Shown piece by piece: positions 27,746-36,427 of a stretch of 53,912 nt of DNA. This DNA comes from Sphingomonas glacialis (GTDB taxonomy: Bacteria > Pseudomonadota > Alphaproteobacteria > Sphingomonadales > Sphingomonadaceae). Below the pieces are notes generated by a model. The model did not search any database. It saw only the letters and a program-made list of their open reading frames with translations, and was not told the origin of the DNA. The stretch's first letter is position 1. Each line of letters opens with the position of its first letter. The DNA lies in assembly GCF_014653575.1 (NCBI RefSeq), contig NZ_BNAQ01000003.1, forward strand, positions 522,790-576,701. The letters are read 5' to 3'. A program made the position numbers and the translations under genes.

Positions 27746-27753
27746 GTTGGGTG
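27746..27753. repeat. Left 8-bp target-site duplication of the IS66 element
   Basis: GTTGGGTG here directly precedes the GTAAGC terminus of the IS66 and is repeated exactly at 31757-31764. Confidence 0.92.
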
Positions 27754-27827
27754 GTAAGCTTGGTCTGAGGACCGCGGAACGGTAATCCCTGATGGGTAGC
27801 TACCTGTTGTTGGGTTAAGTTCAGAGA

Positions 27828-28208
27828 ATGAATGATCGGCGGCGCAAACTCCTGACGACAGCTTCTAAAAAAGAAGGCGATGAATGGGTTTGGTATGCAA
27901 ACACGTTCGCAAAAGAGGTCCCAGTCAGCGCGGAGGAGCGTGAACCTTATCTCAATTTCAATCCTTTAGTGTCAGGACTCATAACCACCAGGTGGTGCGG
28001 CTACGAGGTATATAGCGCCGAGAAGGTTGGTGGCGAATTTGCCTACTCGGCTTCGGCGATGGTTTGCTCGTCAGCCCGATGCCAGTTCCAGGGCATAAGC
28101 TCGTCCCAGTGTGAGGCTGGCCAGTTGCCGGCGATCTTTGCAATAACGTCGGCAATGTACGCCTGCGGCTCGACGCTGTTGAGCTTGCAGGTCTCGACGA
28201 CCGTGTAG
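27828..28208 (+). CDS. Small uncharacterised ORF in the IS66 tail
   Basis: The 126-codon frame is convergent with tnpC and overlaps its 3' end. Its first 72 codons lie in the 290-base segment between tnpC and the left terminus and read as plausible protein (WVWYANTFAKEVPVSAEERE); the rest is antisense to tnpC. The ATG follows CAGAGA. It could be a passenger gene, or chance. No family is recognised. Confidence 0.3.
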   Translation: MNDRRRKLLTTASKKEGDEWVWYANTFAKEVPVSAEEREPYLNFNPLVSGLITTRWCGYEVYSAEKVGGEFAYSASAMVCSSARCQFQGISSSQCEAGQLPAIFAITSAMYACGSTLLSLQVSTTV

Positions 28209-29518
28209 ATCGCGGCAGCGCGCTCGCCGCCGGCCTTTGATCCGGCGAACAGCCAGTTCTTCCAGCCGACCGCGATGCTGCGCATGGCGCGTTCGGCAAT
28301 GTTGTTGTCGATCTCGAGACGGTCGTCGTCGACGAGCCGCGTGAGCGCGGTCCAGCGCTTGCAGCCATAGGCGATTGCCTTGGCGACCTCGGACTTTGGT
28401 GAGACGCCGCAGCGCATCGTCGAGGACGTTACGAAGCGCGTCGATCACGGGTGCTGCGCACTCCAGCCGGGCTCGTCGTCGGACATCTGGCGGCGCCCCG
28501 CGGATCTCGTCTGCGATCTTATAAAGCGTGGCGATCCGGCTCAGCAGGTCGGTGGTCAGCGGAGTCGGGCTGGTCGTGTGGATGTCAAAGATTTTGCGCC
28601 CGAAATGCGCCCAGGGGGCCACCTCGGTGATACGGTTGGTGGCGTAGAGCTGGTCGTAGCCGGCATAGCCGTCGGCCTGCAGGAAGCCGGTGAAGCGGCC
28701 GGGCTGGGCTCTTGGATGGGCGCCGGTGCGATCTTGGTTGAAGTGATACCAGACCAGCGGCGGACTGGTGGCGCCGGAGCCGCGGTCGTCGACGACATAG
28801 GTCCATAGCCTGCCGGTCGCGGCTTTGCCGCGGCCACGGTCGAGCAGCGCCGATGCATGGCCGGCCCAGCCGGCAAGCGTCGAACGATCCAGGTCGATCC
28901 CCTGGACCGCCATCATCTCTCCCTGGCGATAGAGCAGCAGGTGATGATCGAACTTGGCGACGACGACATAGGCCAGCGTTGCGAACGTTGCCTTCCGCGC
29001 GCGATCGCCTTCACCGGCGCGGCCGCCTGAACGACCTTGTCGCAGGAGCGGCAGCTGTACTTGAGGCGGATGGTGCGCACGACGCGCCACTGAACGGGCA
29101 CAGCGTCGAGCATCTCATCGCTATCCTGACCCAGCGGACGCAAGGCGCCGCCACAATCGGGACAGGTGCAGCAGCCGTGCTCGGGCTCGATCCGCTGCTC
29201 CTCGCGCGGCAGGTGTTCCGGCAGGGCCCGGATGGGCGTCCGTCGCTCCGCGCTGACGGGATCGGTGCGCTGTATGCTGGCCACGACTGCCTCGGCCTCG
29301 AGCTCTTCGAGCGCCAACTCCAGTTGTGCGATCTCGTGGGTCAGCTTCTCGGAGGAAGTGCCGAACTGCATCCGCCCGAGGCGCGCGATCGGCACGCGCA
29401 GCGTGTCGATGAGGATATCGCGGGCGGAAATATCGGCGCGGGCCGATGCCAATGCGGCCTCGAGCTCGGTGGTGCGAGCGTTTTTGTTAGGGAAGGAAAA
29501 GCCTGCGTCCGACACCAC
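28043..29518 (-). pseudogene. tnpC: IS66 transposase TnpC, two frameshifts
   Basis: The N-terminal part has the IS66 leucine-rich region and FGTSSEKLTHEIAQLELALE, the zinc-finger-like CCTCPDCGGALRPLG, and YSCRSCDKVVQAAAPVK. The frame shifts near 28995, after which KATFATLAYVVVAKFDHHLL and DGYAGYDQLYA continue. It shifts again near 28400-28410 before SEVAKAIAYGCKRWTALTRL and EIDNNIAERAMRSIAVGWKN. The catalytic core is thus spread over three frames and the transposase is dead unless sequencing errors are involved. Confidence 0.92.
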
Positions 29519-29575
29519 GATTACATAGCAGATCGGGCGCCTCCGGACCAGAAAAACTGCTTAAATCCAATTGTT

Positions 29576-29923
29576 TCAGCCCGCCAAAGACGGCACAAAA
29601 GTGCGTTCCGGGCGTCGCCAGTCGATCCCTTTGAGGAGCATCGAAAGCTCGACCGCAGTTGTCGCAACCGAGCCGGTCGCGGTCGACGGCCAGACAAACC
29701 GGCCGCGGTCCATCCACTTGGAAAGCGGGTACAATCCCTGACCGTCGTATGAGAGAAGCTTGACCAGATCGCCCCGCTTGCCGCGAAACGCGAACAGCGA
29801 GCCCGAATGAGGGCTCTGCTGCAATATCTGCTGCACCAGCACCGCTAGGCCGTCGAACCCCTTGCGCATATCAGTCGCGCCACAGGCCAGGAATATCCGG
29901 GTCGAAGGAGGACGCGGGATCAT
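29576..29923 (-). CDS. tnpB: IS66 accessory protein TnpB
   Basis: The 115-residue protein matches IS66 Orf2/TnpB: RIFLACGATDMRKGFDGLAV, GSLFAFRGKRGDLVKLLSYD and GLYPLSKWMDRGRFVWP are all diagnostic. It appears intact. It overlaps tnpA by four bases (29920-29923) and precedes tnpC, the normal IS66 order. Its role in transposition is accessory and not well defined. Confidence 0.95.
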   Translation of the reverse strand: MIPRPPSTRIFLACGATDMRKGFDGLAVLVQQILQQSPHSGSLFAFRGKRGDLVKLLSYDGQGLYPLSKWMDRGRFVWPSTATGSVATTAVELSMLLKGIDWRRPERTFVPSLAG

Positions 29924-30366
29924 CGCGCCAGGACGCCGATCACCCGCGACAGCGTGTCGACATCGACCGACGCATCAACAGTCAGGCGCACGCCGGACTG
30001 CAGCTCGATCCTTATCCGGCCGCGGCCAGGCTGGGCGACAGCCCGCGCCGGCAACGTTGCTGCCGGCGCGGCAATCTGGACTTCGGTGAAGCTGGGCTGG
30101 GACGGCACAGTCACCCCGGTCAACGCGCCCGACATCGCTTGCCGGCGCCGGGTATAGATCGCGCCGCTGCCGACCTCGTGGCGCTCGATCGCTGCGCGAA
30201 CCGAACCCTCCGGCCCGAATGCATCGCGCAGGATCGCCAGCTTCTGCTCGACGGTCCAGCGCCGCCGACCTGACACCCGCCCTACGATCTCGATCCGAGC
30301 GCTCATACGACCACTCGTATGACTGCTCGTTCGTTCACCCGCTGGCTCTTCGGGTTCGTCTGACAT
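29920..30366 (-). CDS. tnpA: IS66 accessory protein TnpA
   Basis: The 148-residue protein contains a helix-turn-helix region GRRRWTVEQKLAILRDAFGP, then SVRAAIERHEVGSGAIYTRR, as in IS66 TnpA/Orf1. I take the ATG at 30366; the longer open frame to 30531 runs into the IS3 element inserted 20 bases upstream. That insertion separates tnpA from the IS66 terminus and so probably from its promoter. Confidence 0.9.
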   Translation of the reverse strand: MSDEPEEPAGERTSSHTSGRMSARIEIVGRVSGRRRWTVEQKLAILRDAFGPEGSVRAAIERHEVGSGAIYTRRRQAMSGALTGVTVPSQPSFTEVQIAAPAATLPARAVAQPGRGRIRIELQSGVRLTVDASVDVDTLSRVIGVLAR

Positions 30367-30397
30367 CCGTGTCCCGCTAAAAGGCTGTTGTTGCCCC

Positions 30398-31240
30398 TTA
30401 GAGGCCTGACAGAGCCTCGCAGGTTTGCGCGATGAACTCGCGGGGTGATCGATAGCGCAAAGCGCGGTGCGGATGTACCTCGTTATAATGGGGGAACCAG
30501 CCAGGCAGTTGGTCGATAACGCTCTGCGCATTTGGCCTAGGGTTCAGGCGGACATAATCGCGCTTGAGGTTGCGGACGAACGCCTCCGCCATGCCGTTCG
30601 ATTGAGGACTGCTGACTGGCGTCGTGCGCGGGATCATTCCAATGCCCCGGGCGAAGGCGCGTGTGTTGCGAGCGGTGTAGCAGCTGCCGTTATCGGTAAG
30701 CCACTCGATCGGTTCGGGCACTCGGTTCACCTGTCCGTAGCGATGCTCGACCGTGGCGACCATCAAGTCCTGGACGTCCTCTGCGGTGATGCCGCCTGTT
30801 GTCGCCATGTGTCCCATGGCCTCGCGGTCGCAGCAGTCGAGCGCGAAGGCGACACGCACCTTCTCGCCATTGTCACAGGTGATCTCCAACCCGTCGGAGC
30901 ACCAGCGGGTGTTGCGCAGATCGACCGCGACCCGGCCATCGTGACGCCGTTCGTCGCGGCGTTCGCCGTCCCGCTGTAGCAGCAGCCCATGCACCTTAAT
31001 GACGCGGTAGACGCGTTTCGGATTGGGCGCTTCGCGCCCGGTCTTTTCGGCCTGCCGGCGCAGCAGAGCATGAACGCGGCGATAGCCGTACGTTGGCAGA
31101 TCAGCGACGAGCGCACGGATGTCGGCAACCAACTCAGCATCCGGCGGCGGTGGTCGTCCGCGTGGTCGGGACGCTGGACGATGGTTCATTGCAGACAGGT
31201 GTGGGCGGGTGATGCCGACCGCCTTTGCGACCGCGCTCAC
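30398..31240 (-). CDS. IS3-family transposase OrfB (DDE integrase core)
   Basis: The 280-residue product carries the HTH_21-like segment LVADIRALVADLPTYGYRRV and the rve core. DDE features are visible in VDLRNTRWCSDGLEITCDNG, EWLTDNGSCYTARNTRAFA and SSPQSNGMAEAFVRNLKRDY (the Glu of the triad), followed by NEVHPHRALRYRSPREF. Its frame is open upstream and joins OrfA by a -1 shift, giving the OrfAB transposase. The separate start at 31240 overlaps the orfA stop. Confidence 0.95.
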   Translation of the reverse strand: MSAVAKAVGITRPHLSAMNHRPASRPRGRPPPPDAELVADIRALVADLPTYGYRRVHALLRRQAEKTGREAPNPKRVYRVIKVHGLLLQRDGERRDERRHDGRVAVDLRNTRWCSDGLEITCDNGEKVRVAFALDCCDREAMGHMATTGGITAEDVQDLMVATVEHRYGQVNRVPEPIEWLTDNGSCYTARNTRAFARGIGMIPRTTPVSSPQSNGMAEAFVRNLKRDYVRLNPRPNAQSVIDQLPGWFPHYNEVHPHRALRYRSPREFIAQTCEALSGL

Positions 31241-31638
31241 CGTCCATCCCGCGGCAACGAGGTCGAGCGCAACAACCGTTTTTTTGGGCCTGCGGCCCGG
31301 GACACGGCCTCGCGGAGCAGTTCGTGCTCCATAGCCGTCTTGCCGAGCAGTCTGTGTAGTTCGCGCACCTGCGCCTCGAGCACACGGTATTTAGACGCCG
31401 GCACCACTTCCTCGCCAGCTGCCGCGGCGGTCAACGCACCCTGTGCCATTAGCCGACGCCAGGTGAAGATCTGATTGCCGCCGATGCCGTACCGGCGGGC
31501 GACGAGCGACACGCTCATCCCGAGCAGATACGTCTCCTCCACGATCCGGACCATCTCCTCCGGTGTCCATCGCCTCCGGCGCTGAACACCGGAGAGAACC
31601 TCGCCATCGTTGTAACGCCTGGTCTTACCGTCAGTCAT
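31237..31638 (-). CDS. IS3-family OrfA (IS2 InsC-like HTH protein)
   Basis: The 133-residue protein has a helix-turn-helix resembling InsC of IS2 (RRWTPEEMVRIVEETYLLGM, SVSLVARRYGIGGNQIFTWR) and a leucine-zipper-like VLEAQVRELHRLLGKTAMEH. ATG 31638 is preferred to ATG 31647 because the family begins MTDGKTRRY. OrfA alone usually represses and regulates transposition. Confidence 0.92.
   Translation of the reverse strand: MTDGKTRRYNDGEVLSGVQRRRRWTPEEMVRIVEETYLLGMSVSLVARRYGIGGNQIFTWRRLMAQGALTAAAAGEEVVPASKYRVLEAQVRELHRLLGKTAMEHELLREAVSRAAGPKKRLLRSTSLPRDGR
31279..31285 (-). promoter_or_regulatory. Programmed -1 ribosomal frameshift site (A7)
   Basis: On the coding strand the orfA codons read CCA AAA AAA CGG. 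A -1 slip on the seven A residues continues as ACG GTT GTT GCG CTC with no stop and runs straight into the orfB frame. This is the expected way to make OrfAB in IS3 elements. Confidence 0.88.
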
Positions 31639-31756
31639 ATGCCTCACTCTTAGCTAAGAGCGGGGCCCTGTCAGGTCATTTAAGGGCCCACCTCAAAGGG
31701 CGAAAATCAGCCCGCGGGCCGAGCATCCAGCAAGGTGGCCGTCAGAACACGCTTAC

Positions 31757-31764
31757 GTTGGGTG
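31757..31764. repeat. Right 8-bp target-site duplication of the IS66 element
   Basis: GTTGGGTG follows directly on the IS66 terminus and is identical to 27746-27753. One copy belongs to the IS110 transposase gene. Confidence 0.92.
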
Positions 31765-32977
31765 ATATAACCGCCCAGGTGATCCGCGCTGTCGTGTGGC
31801 GCGCGCTACGGTGCGATGTTCGCCGGTTTGCGCTCGAGAAGCTGTGCCGACCAAGGTCGGCGACCTGCAGTCTAGCGCGCCATGCGCATGACTACCGTCG
31901 CGCCGACTACGACTAGCTGCCCTCAATGCTTGGTGGTCCCGCCGAGCCGCTCCTTGCCGCCGGAGCTGTTCGCTAGTGGGGTAACCCGGAGCCATGCTGC
32001 GAATTGTCTTCCAGATCGGAACAGCCAGGCATTCGGCACCGTCGCTATTATAGCGGACGCGGCGATAGGACCGATCCCCGGTATCGTGGTGAGCCGTCGG
32101 CTCGTCCGTCGGCGCGGTGCCACGCGAATATCTGGGCTTCGAGCCGGTTTACCTCGCTCGAGAGCGCCCGAAGCTGGGGGGCAAGGGCGTGCACGGCGAG
32201 CGGGGTTGGACGGGCAGCTTGTCCTGCTGTTCGTGCAACGCTTTCAGCATCGCTGTCACGCCGCCCGCGCCGACACCTGTAACGACGCCGTACTCGGCCA
32301 GGTGCCCTCGGAGCGCGTTGAGGAGCATCGTCCTTTGTCGCACCGTCAGGTCGGGGCTTTTGTGGAGCATCGACAACGGCTGCTGGTCGACGGTCTTCAG
32401 CGCAATGAACCACATCGTTGGACGTGTCACCGCCTCGCAAATGGCGTCGGCGTCGGCTGCGTCGGTCTTCCCGCGCTTCCCATAGGGCTTCAAATAGGCC
32501 GGTGGCATCAGCCGCTCCTCATCCCCAACTTTATCCGCTACCGAGCCCAATTGTTCGCCGACGCACATGACTCAATGCCGACCAGACACGCTGCACGATC
32601 AGTGAAAAAGTCAATCAGTTCTGCGTGCCGTAGCTTGCGCCGCATCAGAACTGCACCGTCGCGGCCGATCGCGTGCACTTGAAAAACGCTCTTCGCCAAA
32701 TCGAACCTGACGGTAACAATCTCCTGCTTCATCTGCCGATCCCGAGACGTGGACCTACAACGACCGCAATATTGCGCGGCTACGCTGGTGGAGGGGCCGT
32801 CCACGCCATCACTTCAGAGGCGGCAGCGGAGTTATCTCCACAGCCGACCGGCCACTGCGCGAATCAAGTTATTGCTTATACAGGCGAAGATAAGCATTGT
32901 GGCGATCGTCGCTGCTGGTTGGGCGACGGCATGATAGCTAATTGGTCGCACGCGTGCCGGCCAACGCGCGGCGCATG

Positions 32978-33806
32978 CTACCCCTTCACCACCGCATCGA
33001 TCGCCATCAGCCGCGCGAGCAGCGGCTCGAGCTGGTCGAGCGGCCAGCTGTTGGGGCCGTCGGACAGCGCTTGGTCGGGGTCCGGATGCGTCTCGAGGAA
33101 CAGCCCCGCCACCCCCGCCGCGACGGCCGCGCGCGCGAGGACGGGCACGAACTCGCGCTGGCCGCCCGAGCGGTCGCCTTGCCCGCCCGGCAATTGCACC
33201 GAATGCGTCGCGTCGAACACCACCGGGCAGCCGGTACCCTGCATGATCGCCAGGCTGCGCATGTCCGAGACGAGGTTGTTGTAGCCAAAGCTCGCGCCGC
33301 GCTCGCACACCATGATGTTGCCGTCCGAAACGCCGGCGCTCGTCGCGGCGGCCCGCGCCTTGGCGACGACGTGCGTCATGTCGCCGGGGGCCATGAACTG
33401 CGCCTTCTTGATGTTGACCGGCTTACCGCAAGCGGCAACCGCCGAGATGAAATCGGTTTGCCGCGCGAGGAAGGCGGGCGTCTGGAGGACGTCGACGACC
33501 TCGGCCACCATCTTCACCTGGTCCTCGGTATGGACGTCGGTCAGCACCGGAAGCCCGGTTTCGGCGCGCACTTTCTCGAGGATGCGCAAGCCTTCTTCGA
33601 TCCCCGGGCCGCGGAACGACGTGCCCGAGCTGCGGTTCGCCTTGTCGAACGAGCTCTTGTAGATCAGCAGCACGCCGAGCCGGTCGGCGATCGCGCGAAG
33701 CTGGGTCGCAATCGCCAGCGACTGGGCCTCGCTTTCGATGACGCACGGCCCTGCGATGAAGAAAATCTGGTGGTCCGGGCCGACCGCTTGTCCGCACAGC
33801 TGCATG
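32978..33806 (-). CDS. kdsA: 3-deoxy-D-manno-octulosonate 8-phosphate synthase
   Basis: The 275-residue aldolase condenses phosphoenolpyruvate with arabinose-5-phosphate. It shows [67 protein letters not shown] and [16 protein letters not shown], all KdsA hallmarks. The start is the ATG at 33806; the open frame runs further to 34018 but the extra part is not conserved and would enter the divergent gene region. It diverges from kdsD with about 150 bases between, a likely shared promoter region. Confidence 0.96.
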
Positions 33807-33956
33807 GTCACGCTTTCTCTGATGGTTTTGCCCCTATGGCTTTTTGCGTAAGGGAGCGCGTATATAGCGACCTGCGCTCGAGCAGCGGTGGAAGTCAATT
33901 GGATACCGGGCCATGGCATCCATGCCGGCCGTAAAGGCATGGCAGAAGGGGATTTT

Positions 33957-34952
33957 ATGAAAGCGATCGCGCTTAGCAGCTCGCAACATCCTGGTTTGCT
34001 CTCGGCACTGCGCACCACGCGAATCCAGATGGCGGCGCTTCAGGCGCTGTCGCTCGCGCTCAACGAATTCCCCTTACGCGACCGATTCCTCGAAGCCGTC
34101 GATACGATTGCCGCAAATACGGGGCGACTCGTCGTAACCGGCATGGGAAAGAGCGGGATCGTCGCGCGCAAGATCGCCGCGACGATGCGGTCGACCGGGA
34201 CGCCGTCGCTGTTCCTCCATCCCAGCGAAGCGAGCCACGGCGATCTCGGAATGATCGGTCGCGAGGACATCGTGTTCGCGCTCAGCTGGTCGGGCGAGAC
34301 CACCGAGCTTGGCGATATCATCGCCTATTGCCGCCGATTCGGCATCCGCCTGATCGTCGCGACCGCGTTTGCCGAGAGCACTGCCGGACGCGCTGCCGAT
34401 CTGTGCCTCACCTTGCCGCAAGTGCGCGAGGCGTGCCCCAACGAACTCGCGCCGACGTCGTCGACCACGGTGCAAGTCGTGCTCGGTGACGCATTGGCGG
34501 TCGCGCTGATCGAGCGGCGCGGCTTCACGCGCTCGGACTTCCTCGCTTTCCATCCGGGCGGCCGCCTCGGCGCGCGACTCGCAACCGCGGCGCAGTTGAT
34601 GGCAAAGGGTGACGACATCCCCGTGGTCAAGGTCGGCGCGAGCTTGATCGAGGCGACGATCGAGATGAGCCGCAAGCGCTGCGGCTGCACCGCGGTGGTC
34701 GACGAGGGTGGGCGACTGCTCGGCGTCTTCACCGATGGCGATTTGCGCCGCGCGGTCAGCGGCGATCACATGCATGCCGATATTCGCGACCATATGACGC
34801 TCAAGCCGATTACCGTCGGACCCGAGATCCTTGCCTCGGACGCGCTGCGGATCCTCAATGAAAAGGCGGTGTCGGTGCTGTTCGTCGTCAGTGGCGAAAA
34901 GCTCGTCGGGCTGATCCACTTGCACGACATCCTGCGCGCGGGCGTTGCCTGA
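33957..34952 (+). CDS. kpsF: Arabinose-5-phosphate isomerase
   Basis: The 331-residue enzyme makes arabinose-5-phosphate for Kdo. A SIS domain ([59 protein letters not shown]) is followed by two CBS repeats ([20 protein letters not shown] and [21 protein letters not shown]), the KdsD/KpsF/GutQ architecture. The ATG at 33957 has GAAGGGGA upstream. It is followed 7 bases later by kdsB, so it belongs to the capsule Kdo operon; KpsF is the capsule-specific name. Confidence 0.95.
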   Translation: MKAIALSSSQHPGLLSALRTTRIQMAALQALSLALNEFPLRDRFLEAVDTIAANTGRLVVTGMGKSGIVARKIAATMRSTGTPSLFLHPSEASHGDLGMIGREDIVFALSWSGETTELGDIIAYCRRFGIRLIVATAFAESTAGRAADLCLTLPQVREACPNELAPTSSTTVQVVLGDALAVALIERRGFTRSDFLAFHPGGRLGARLATAAQLMAKGDDIPVVKVGASLIEATIEMSRKRCGCTAVVDEGGRLLGVFTDGDLRRAVSGDHMHADIRDHMTLKPITVGPEILASDALRILNEKAVSVLFVVSGEKLVGLIHLHDILRAGVA

Positions 34953-34959
34953 CGCTGCA

Positions 34960-35769
34960 ATGCCCGACCTGATCGTAATTCCAGCGCGCTATGGCTCGAC
35001 GCGGTTGCCGGGCAAGCCGCTGGTCGAGATCGCCGGGAAAACGCTGTTGTCGCGCGTCGTCGCCGTCGCTCGCGAGGGCGCGCGGCGGGCAGGCAATGCC
35101 GAGATCGTCGTGGCGACCGACGATGCCCGTATCCTCGATCACGCGCACGCGCTCGGCTGCGACGCGGTGCTGACCGCAAGCGCGATCACCTCGGGTTCGG
35201 GGCGGGCCTGGGCGGCGGCGCGCGACCGCGCGCCCGAGATCGTCGTCAATTTGCAGGGCGATGCGCCGTTCGTCGATCCGGCGATGATCGCCGCGCTGAT
35301 CGGTGCCTTGCGCGACTCGAGCAGCGCGGTCGCGACGCCGGTGGTGCAGCTCGACTGGGATACGCTCGACGCGATGCGCGCGCACAAGCAGACCTCGCCG
35401 TTCAGCGGCACGACATGCGTGCGCGATAGCGAGGGCCGCGCATTGTGGTTTTCCAAGATCATCCTTCCGGCGATGCGCAACGAGGCGCAGCTGCGCGAAG
35501 CGAGCGCGCTGTCGCCAGTGTTTCGCCATATCGGCCTGTATGCCTATCGCTTCGCTGCGTTGCGCGAATTCGAGGCAACCCCGCCGACGCCCTACGAGCA
35601 GCTCGAGGGGCTCGAGCAATTGCGCTTTCTCGAATCGGGGGTCGAGATCCGGACCGTCACGGTCGCGCCGCCGCGCCATGCCATGTCGGGGATCGACACT
35701 CCGGCGGACGTCGCGCTGGCCGAGCGGCTCATAGCGCAGTTCGGCGAGCCCGAGCACGCATGGCGCTGA
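34960..35769 (+). CDS. kdsB: CMP-Kdo synthetase (3-deoxy-manno-octulosonate cytidylyltransferase)
   Basis: The 269-residue enzyme activates Kdo with CTP. It contains LIVIPARYGSTRLPGKPL, VVATDDARILDHAHALG, EIVVNLQGDAPFVDP and HIGLYAYRFAALREF, typical of KdsB/KpsU. Family members usually have LTSxxHxSGTDR; here the segment is LTASAITSGSGRAWAAARD, so the His and the TDR part are altered. This is also seen in some KpsU-type or sphingomonad homologues as far as I recall, but it deserves attention. The gene is overlapped at its end by the phosphatase gene. Confidence 0.92.
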   Translation: MPDLIVIPARYGSTRLPGKPLVEIAGKTLLSRVVAVAREGARRAGNAEIVVATDDARILDHAHALGCDAVLTASAITSGSGRAWAAARDRAPEIVVNLQGDAPFVDPAMIAALIGALRDSSSAVATPVVQLDWDTLDAMRAHKQTSPFSGTTCVRDSEGRALWFSKIILPAMRNEAQLREASALSPVFRHIGLYAYRFAALREFEATPPTPYEQLEGLEQLRFLESGVEIRTVTVAPPRHAMSGIDTPADVALAERLIAQFGEPEHAWR

Positions 35770-36368
35770 GGGTCACGATCGTCCGTCACGGCGACACGTT
35801 CGAGCCGGGCGTCGCGCCGCGGCGGATCGGTTCGCGGACCGACTTGCCGCTCGTCGCGAGCGGGCGGGCGCAAGCGCAGGCGTTGGGCGCCGCCTTCGCG
35901 GCTGGCGGGCAGCGCTTCGATCGCGCGCTCACCGCGCCGCTTGCGCGCAGTCGCGAGACGCTCGCGCTGATCCTCGCCGCGCAAGCCGCGCCGCCGCCGG
36001 TCGAGACCGCCGACTGGCTCACCGAAATCGACCATGGGCCCGATGAGGACATGCCCGAAAGCGCCGTGCTCGCGCGGATCGGCGCGGCGGCGATCGAGGC
36101 GTGGGATCATGCCGCGCACGCCCCCGATGGCTGGAGCGTCGACCCTGCGCAGCGCGTCGACGGGTGGAAGGCGCTCTGGGCGTCGGGATCGGGCAACATC
36201 CTCCTCGTCACGAGCAACGGCGCGGCGCGGTTCGCCTTGCTCTCGGACGCAGGACTGCACGAACAGGCGGCTTCGTTGCCGACGCTCAAGCTGCGGACGG
36301 GCGCCTTCGGTACGATCGTTCGCGACGCGGGCGGGCTGCGATTGGGCGATTGGAACCGTCGGCCGTAA
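35760..36368 (+). CDS. Histidine phosphatase (phosphoglycerate mutase-like)
   Basis: The 202-residue protein starts ALRVTIVRHGDTFEPG, with the catalytic RHG motif. RIGSRTDLPLVASGRAQAQA, ALTAPLARSRETLALIL and ILLVTSNGAARFALL (where the usual His is replaced by Asn-Gly) follow. It overlaps kdsB by 10 bases and is 60 bases from kpsC, so it is part of the Kdo/capsule operon. No HAD-type KdsC (Kdo-8-phosphate phosphatase) is present in the window. A role in that step is an attractive inference and is not proven. Confidence 0.82.
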   Translation: MALRVTIVRHGDTFEPGVAPRRIGSRTDLPLVASGRAQAQALGAAFAAGGQRFDRALTAPLARSRETLALILAAQAAPPPVETADWLTEIDHGPDEDMPESAVLARIGAAAIEAWDHAAHAPDGWSVDPAQRVDGWKALWASGSGNILLVTSNGAARFALLSDAGLHEQAASLPTLKLRTGAFGTIVRDAGGLRLGDWNRRP

Positions 36369-36427
36369 GCTTTCGCCCGGTCGCACAAGCCCTTGCATCG
36401 CCAGGGGGATTGCTGGAGAGCCACGCG

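Larger units (their letters stand above)
30386..31695 (-). mobile_element. IS3-family element, IS2 group, nested in the IS66
   Basis: The 1310-bp element has imperfect terminal inverted repeats: TGTTGTTGCCCCTTAGAGG followed by CCTGACAG at 30386, and TGAGGTGGGCCCTTAAATGA followed by CCTGACAG inward from 31695. One arm is a base longer, as in IS2 itself. Flanking pentamers are AAGGC and AAGGG (4 of 5 match). It encodes orfA and orfB on the minus strand with a frameshift signal and looks complete, so it may still be mobile. Confidence 0.9.
27754..31756 (-). mobile_element. IS66-family element carrying a nested IS3 element
   Basis: The ends are GTAAGCTTGGTCTGAGGACC on the left and, reading inward from 31756, GTAAGCGTGTTCTGACGGCC on the right. 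They match at about 16 of 20 positions and both start with the IS66 hallmark GTAAGC. The flanks are a perfect 8-bp duplication, the size expected for IS66. Inside are tnpA, tnpB and a broken tnpC on the minus strand. Without the 1.31 kb IS3 insertion the element is about 2.69 kb, normal for the family. It lies inside the IS110 transposase gene. Confidence 0.95.
27719..32732 (-). pseudogene. IS110-family transposase, frameshifted and interrupted by IS66
   Basis: From the ATG at 32732 the product begins MKQEIVTVRFDLAKSVFQVH and continues in pieces: IGRDGAVLMRRKLRHAELI; then after a frameshift near 32540 RLMPPAYLKPYGKRGKTDAA and VRQRTMLLNALRGHLAEYG. A further frameshift near 32130 leads to the helix-hairpin-helix RRLTTIPGIGPIAASAIIAT and FRSGRQFAAWLRVTPLANSS. 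The end, ITWAVISPN, is cut by the IS66. Joining across it gives EVRAASAA and a TGA at 27719, a typical C-terminus. The restored gene is about 1.01 kb, the usual size. It is not functional. Confidence 0.88.
27450..32950 (-). mobile_element. IS110-family element, decayed and interrupted
   Basis: The transposase remnant starts at 32732 and ends at 27719 once the nested IS66 is removed. The non-coding tail after its stop (27450-27718) has the character of the long 3' flank of such elements. The exact ends cannot be fixed, because IS110 elements lack clear terminal inverted repeats, so the outer coordinates are estimates. It separates the two halves of the capsule locus. Confidence 0.7.

Noticed and set aside
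30380..31699. AAAGG at 30380 and 31695 as a perfect 5-bp duplication of the IS3 element
   Set aside because: Using it would move the ends off the TG...CA termini and spoil the IS2-like inverted repeats; the ends at 30386 and 31695 fit better despite a 4 of 5 duplication.
36101..36427. N-terminal extension of KpsC to 36101
   Set aside because: It overlaps the histidine phosphatase gene in another frame and does not supply the missing first-module motifs.
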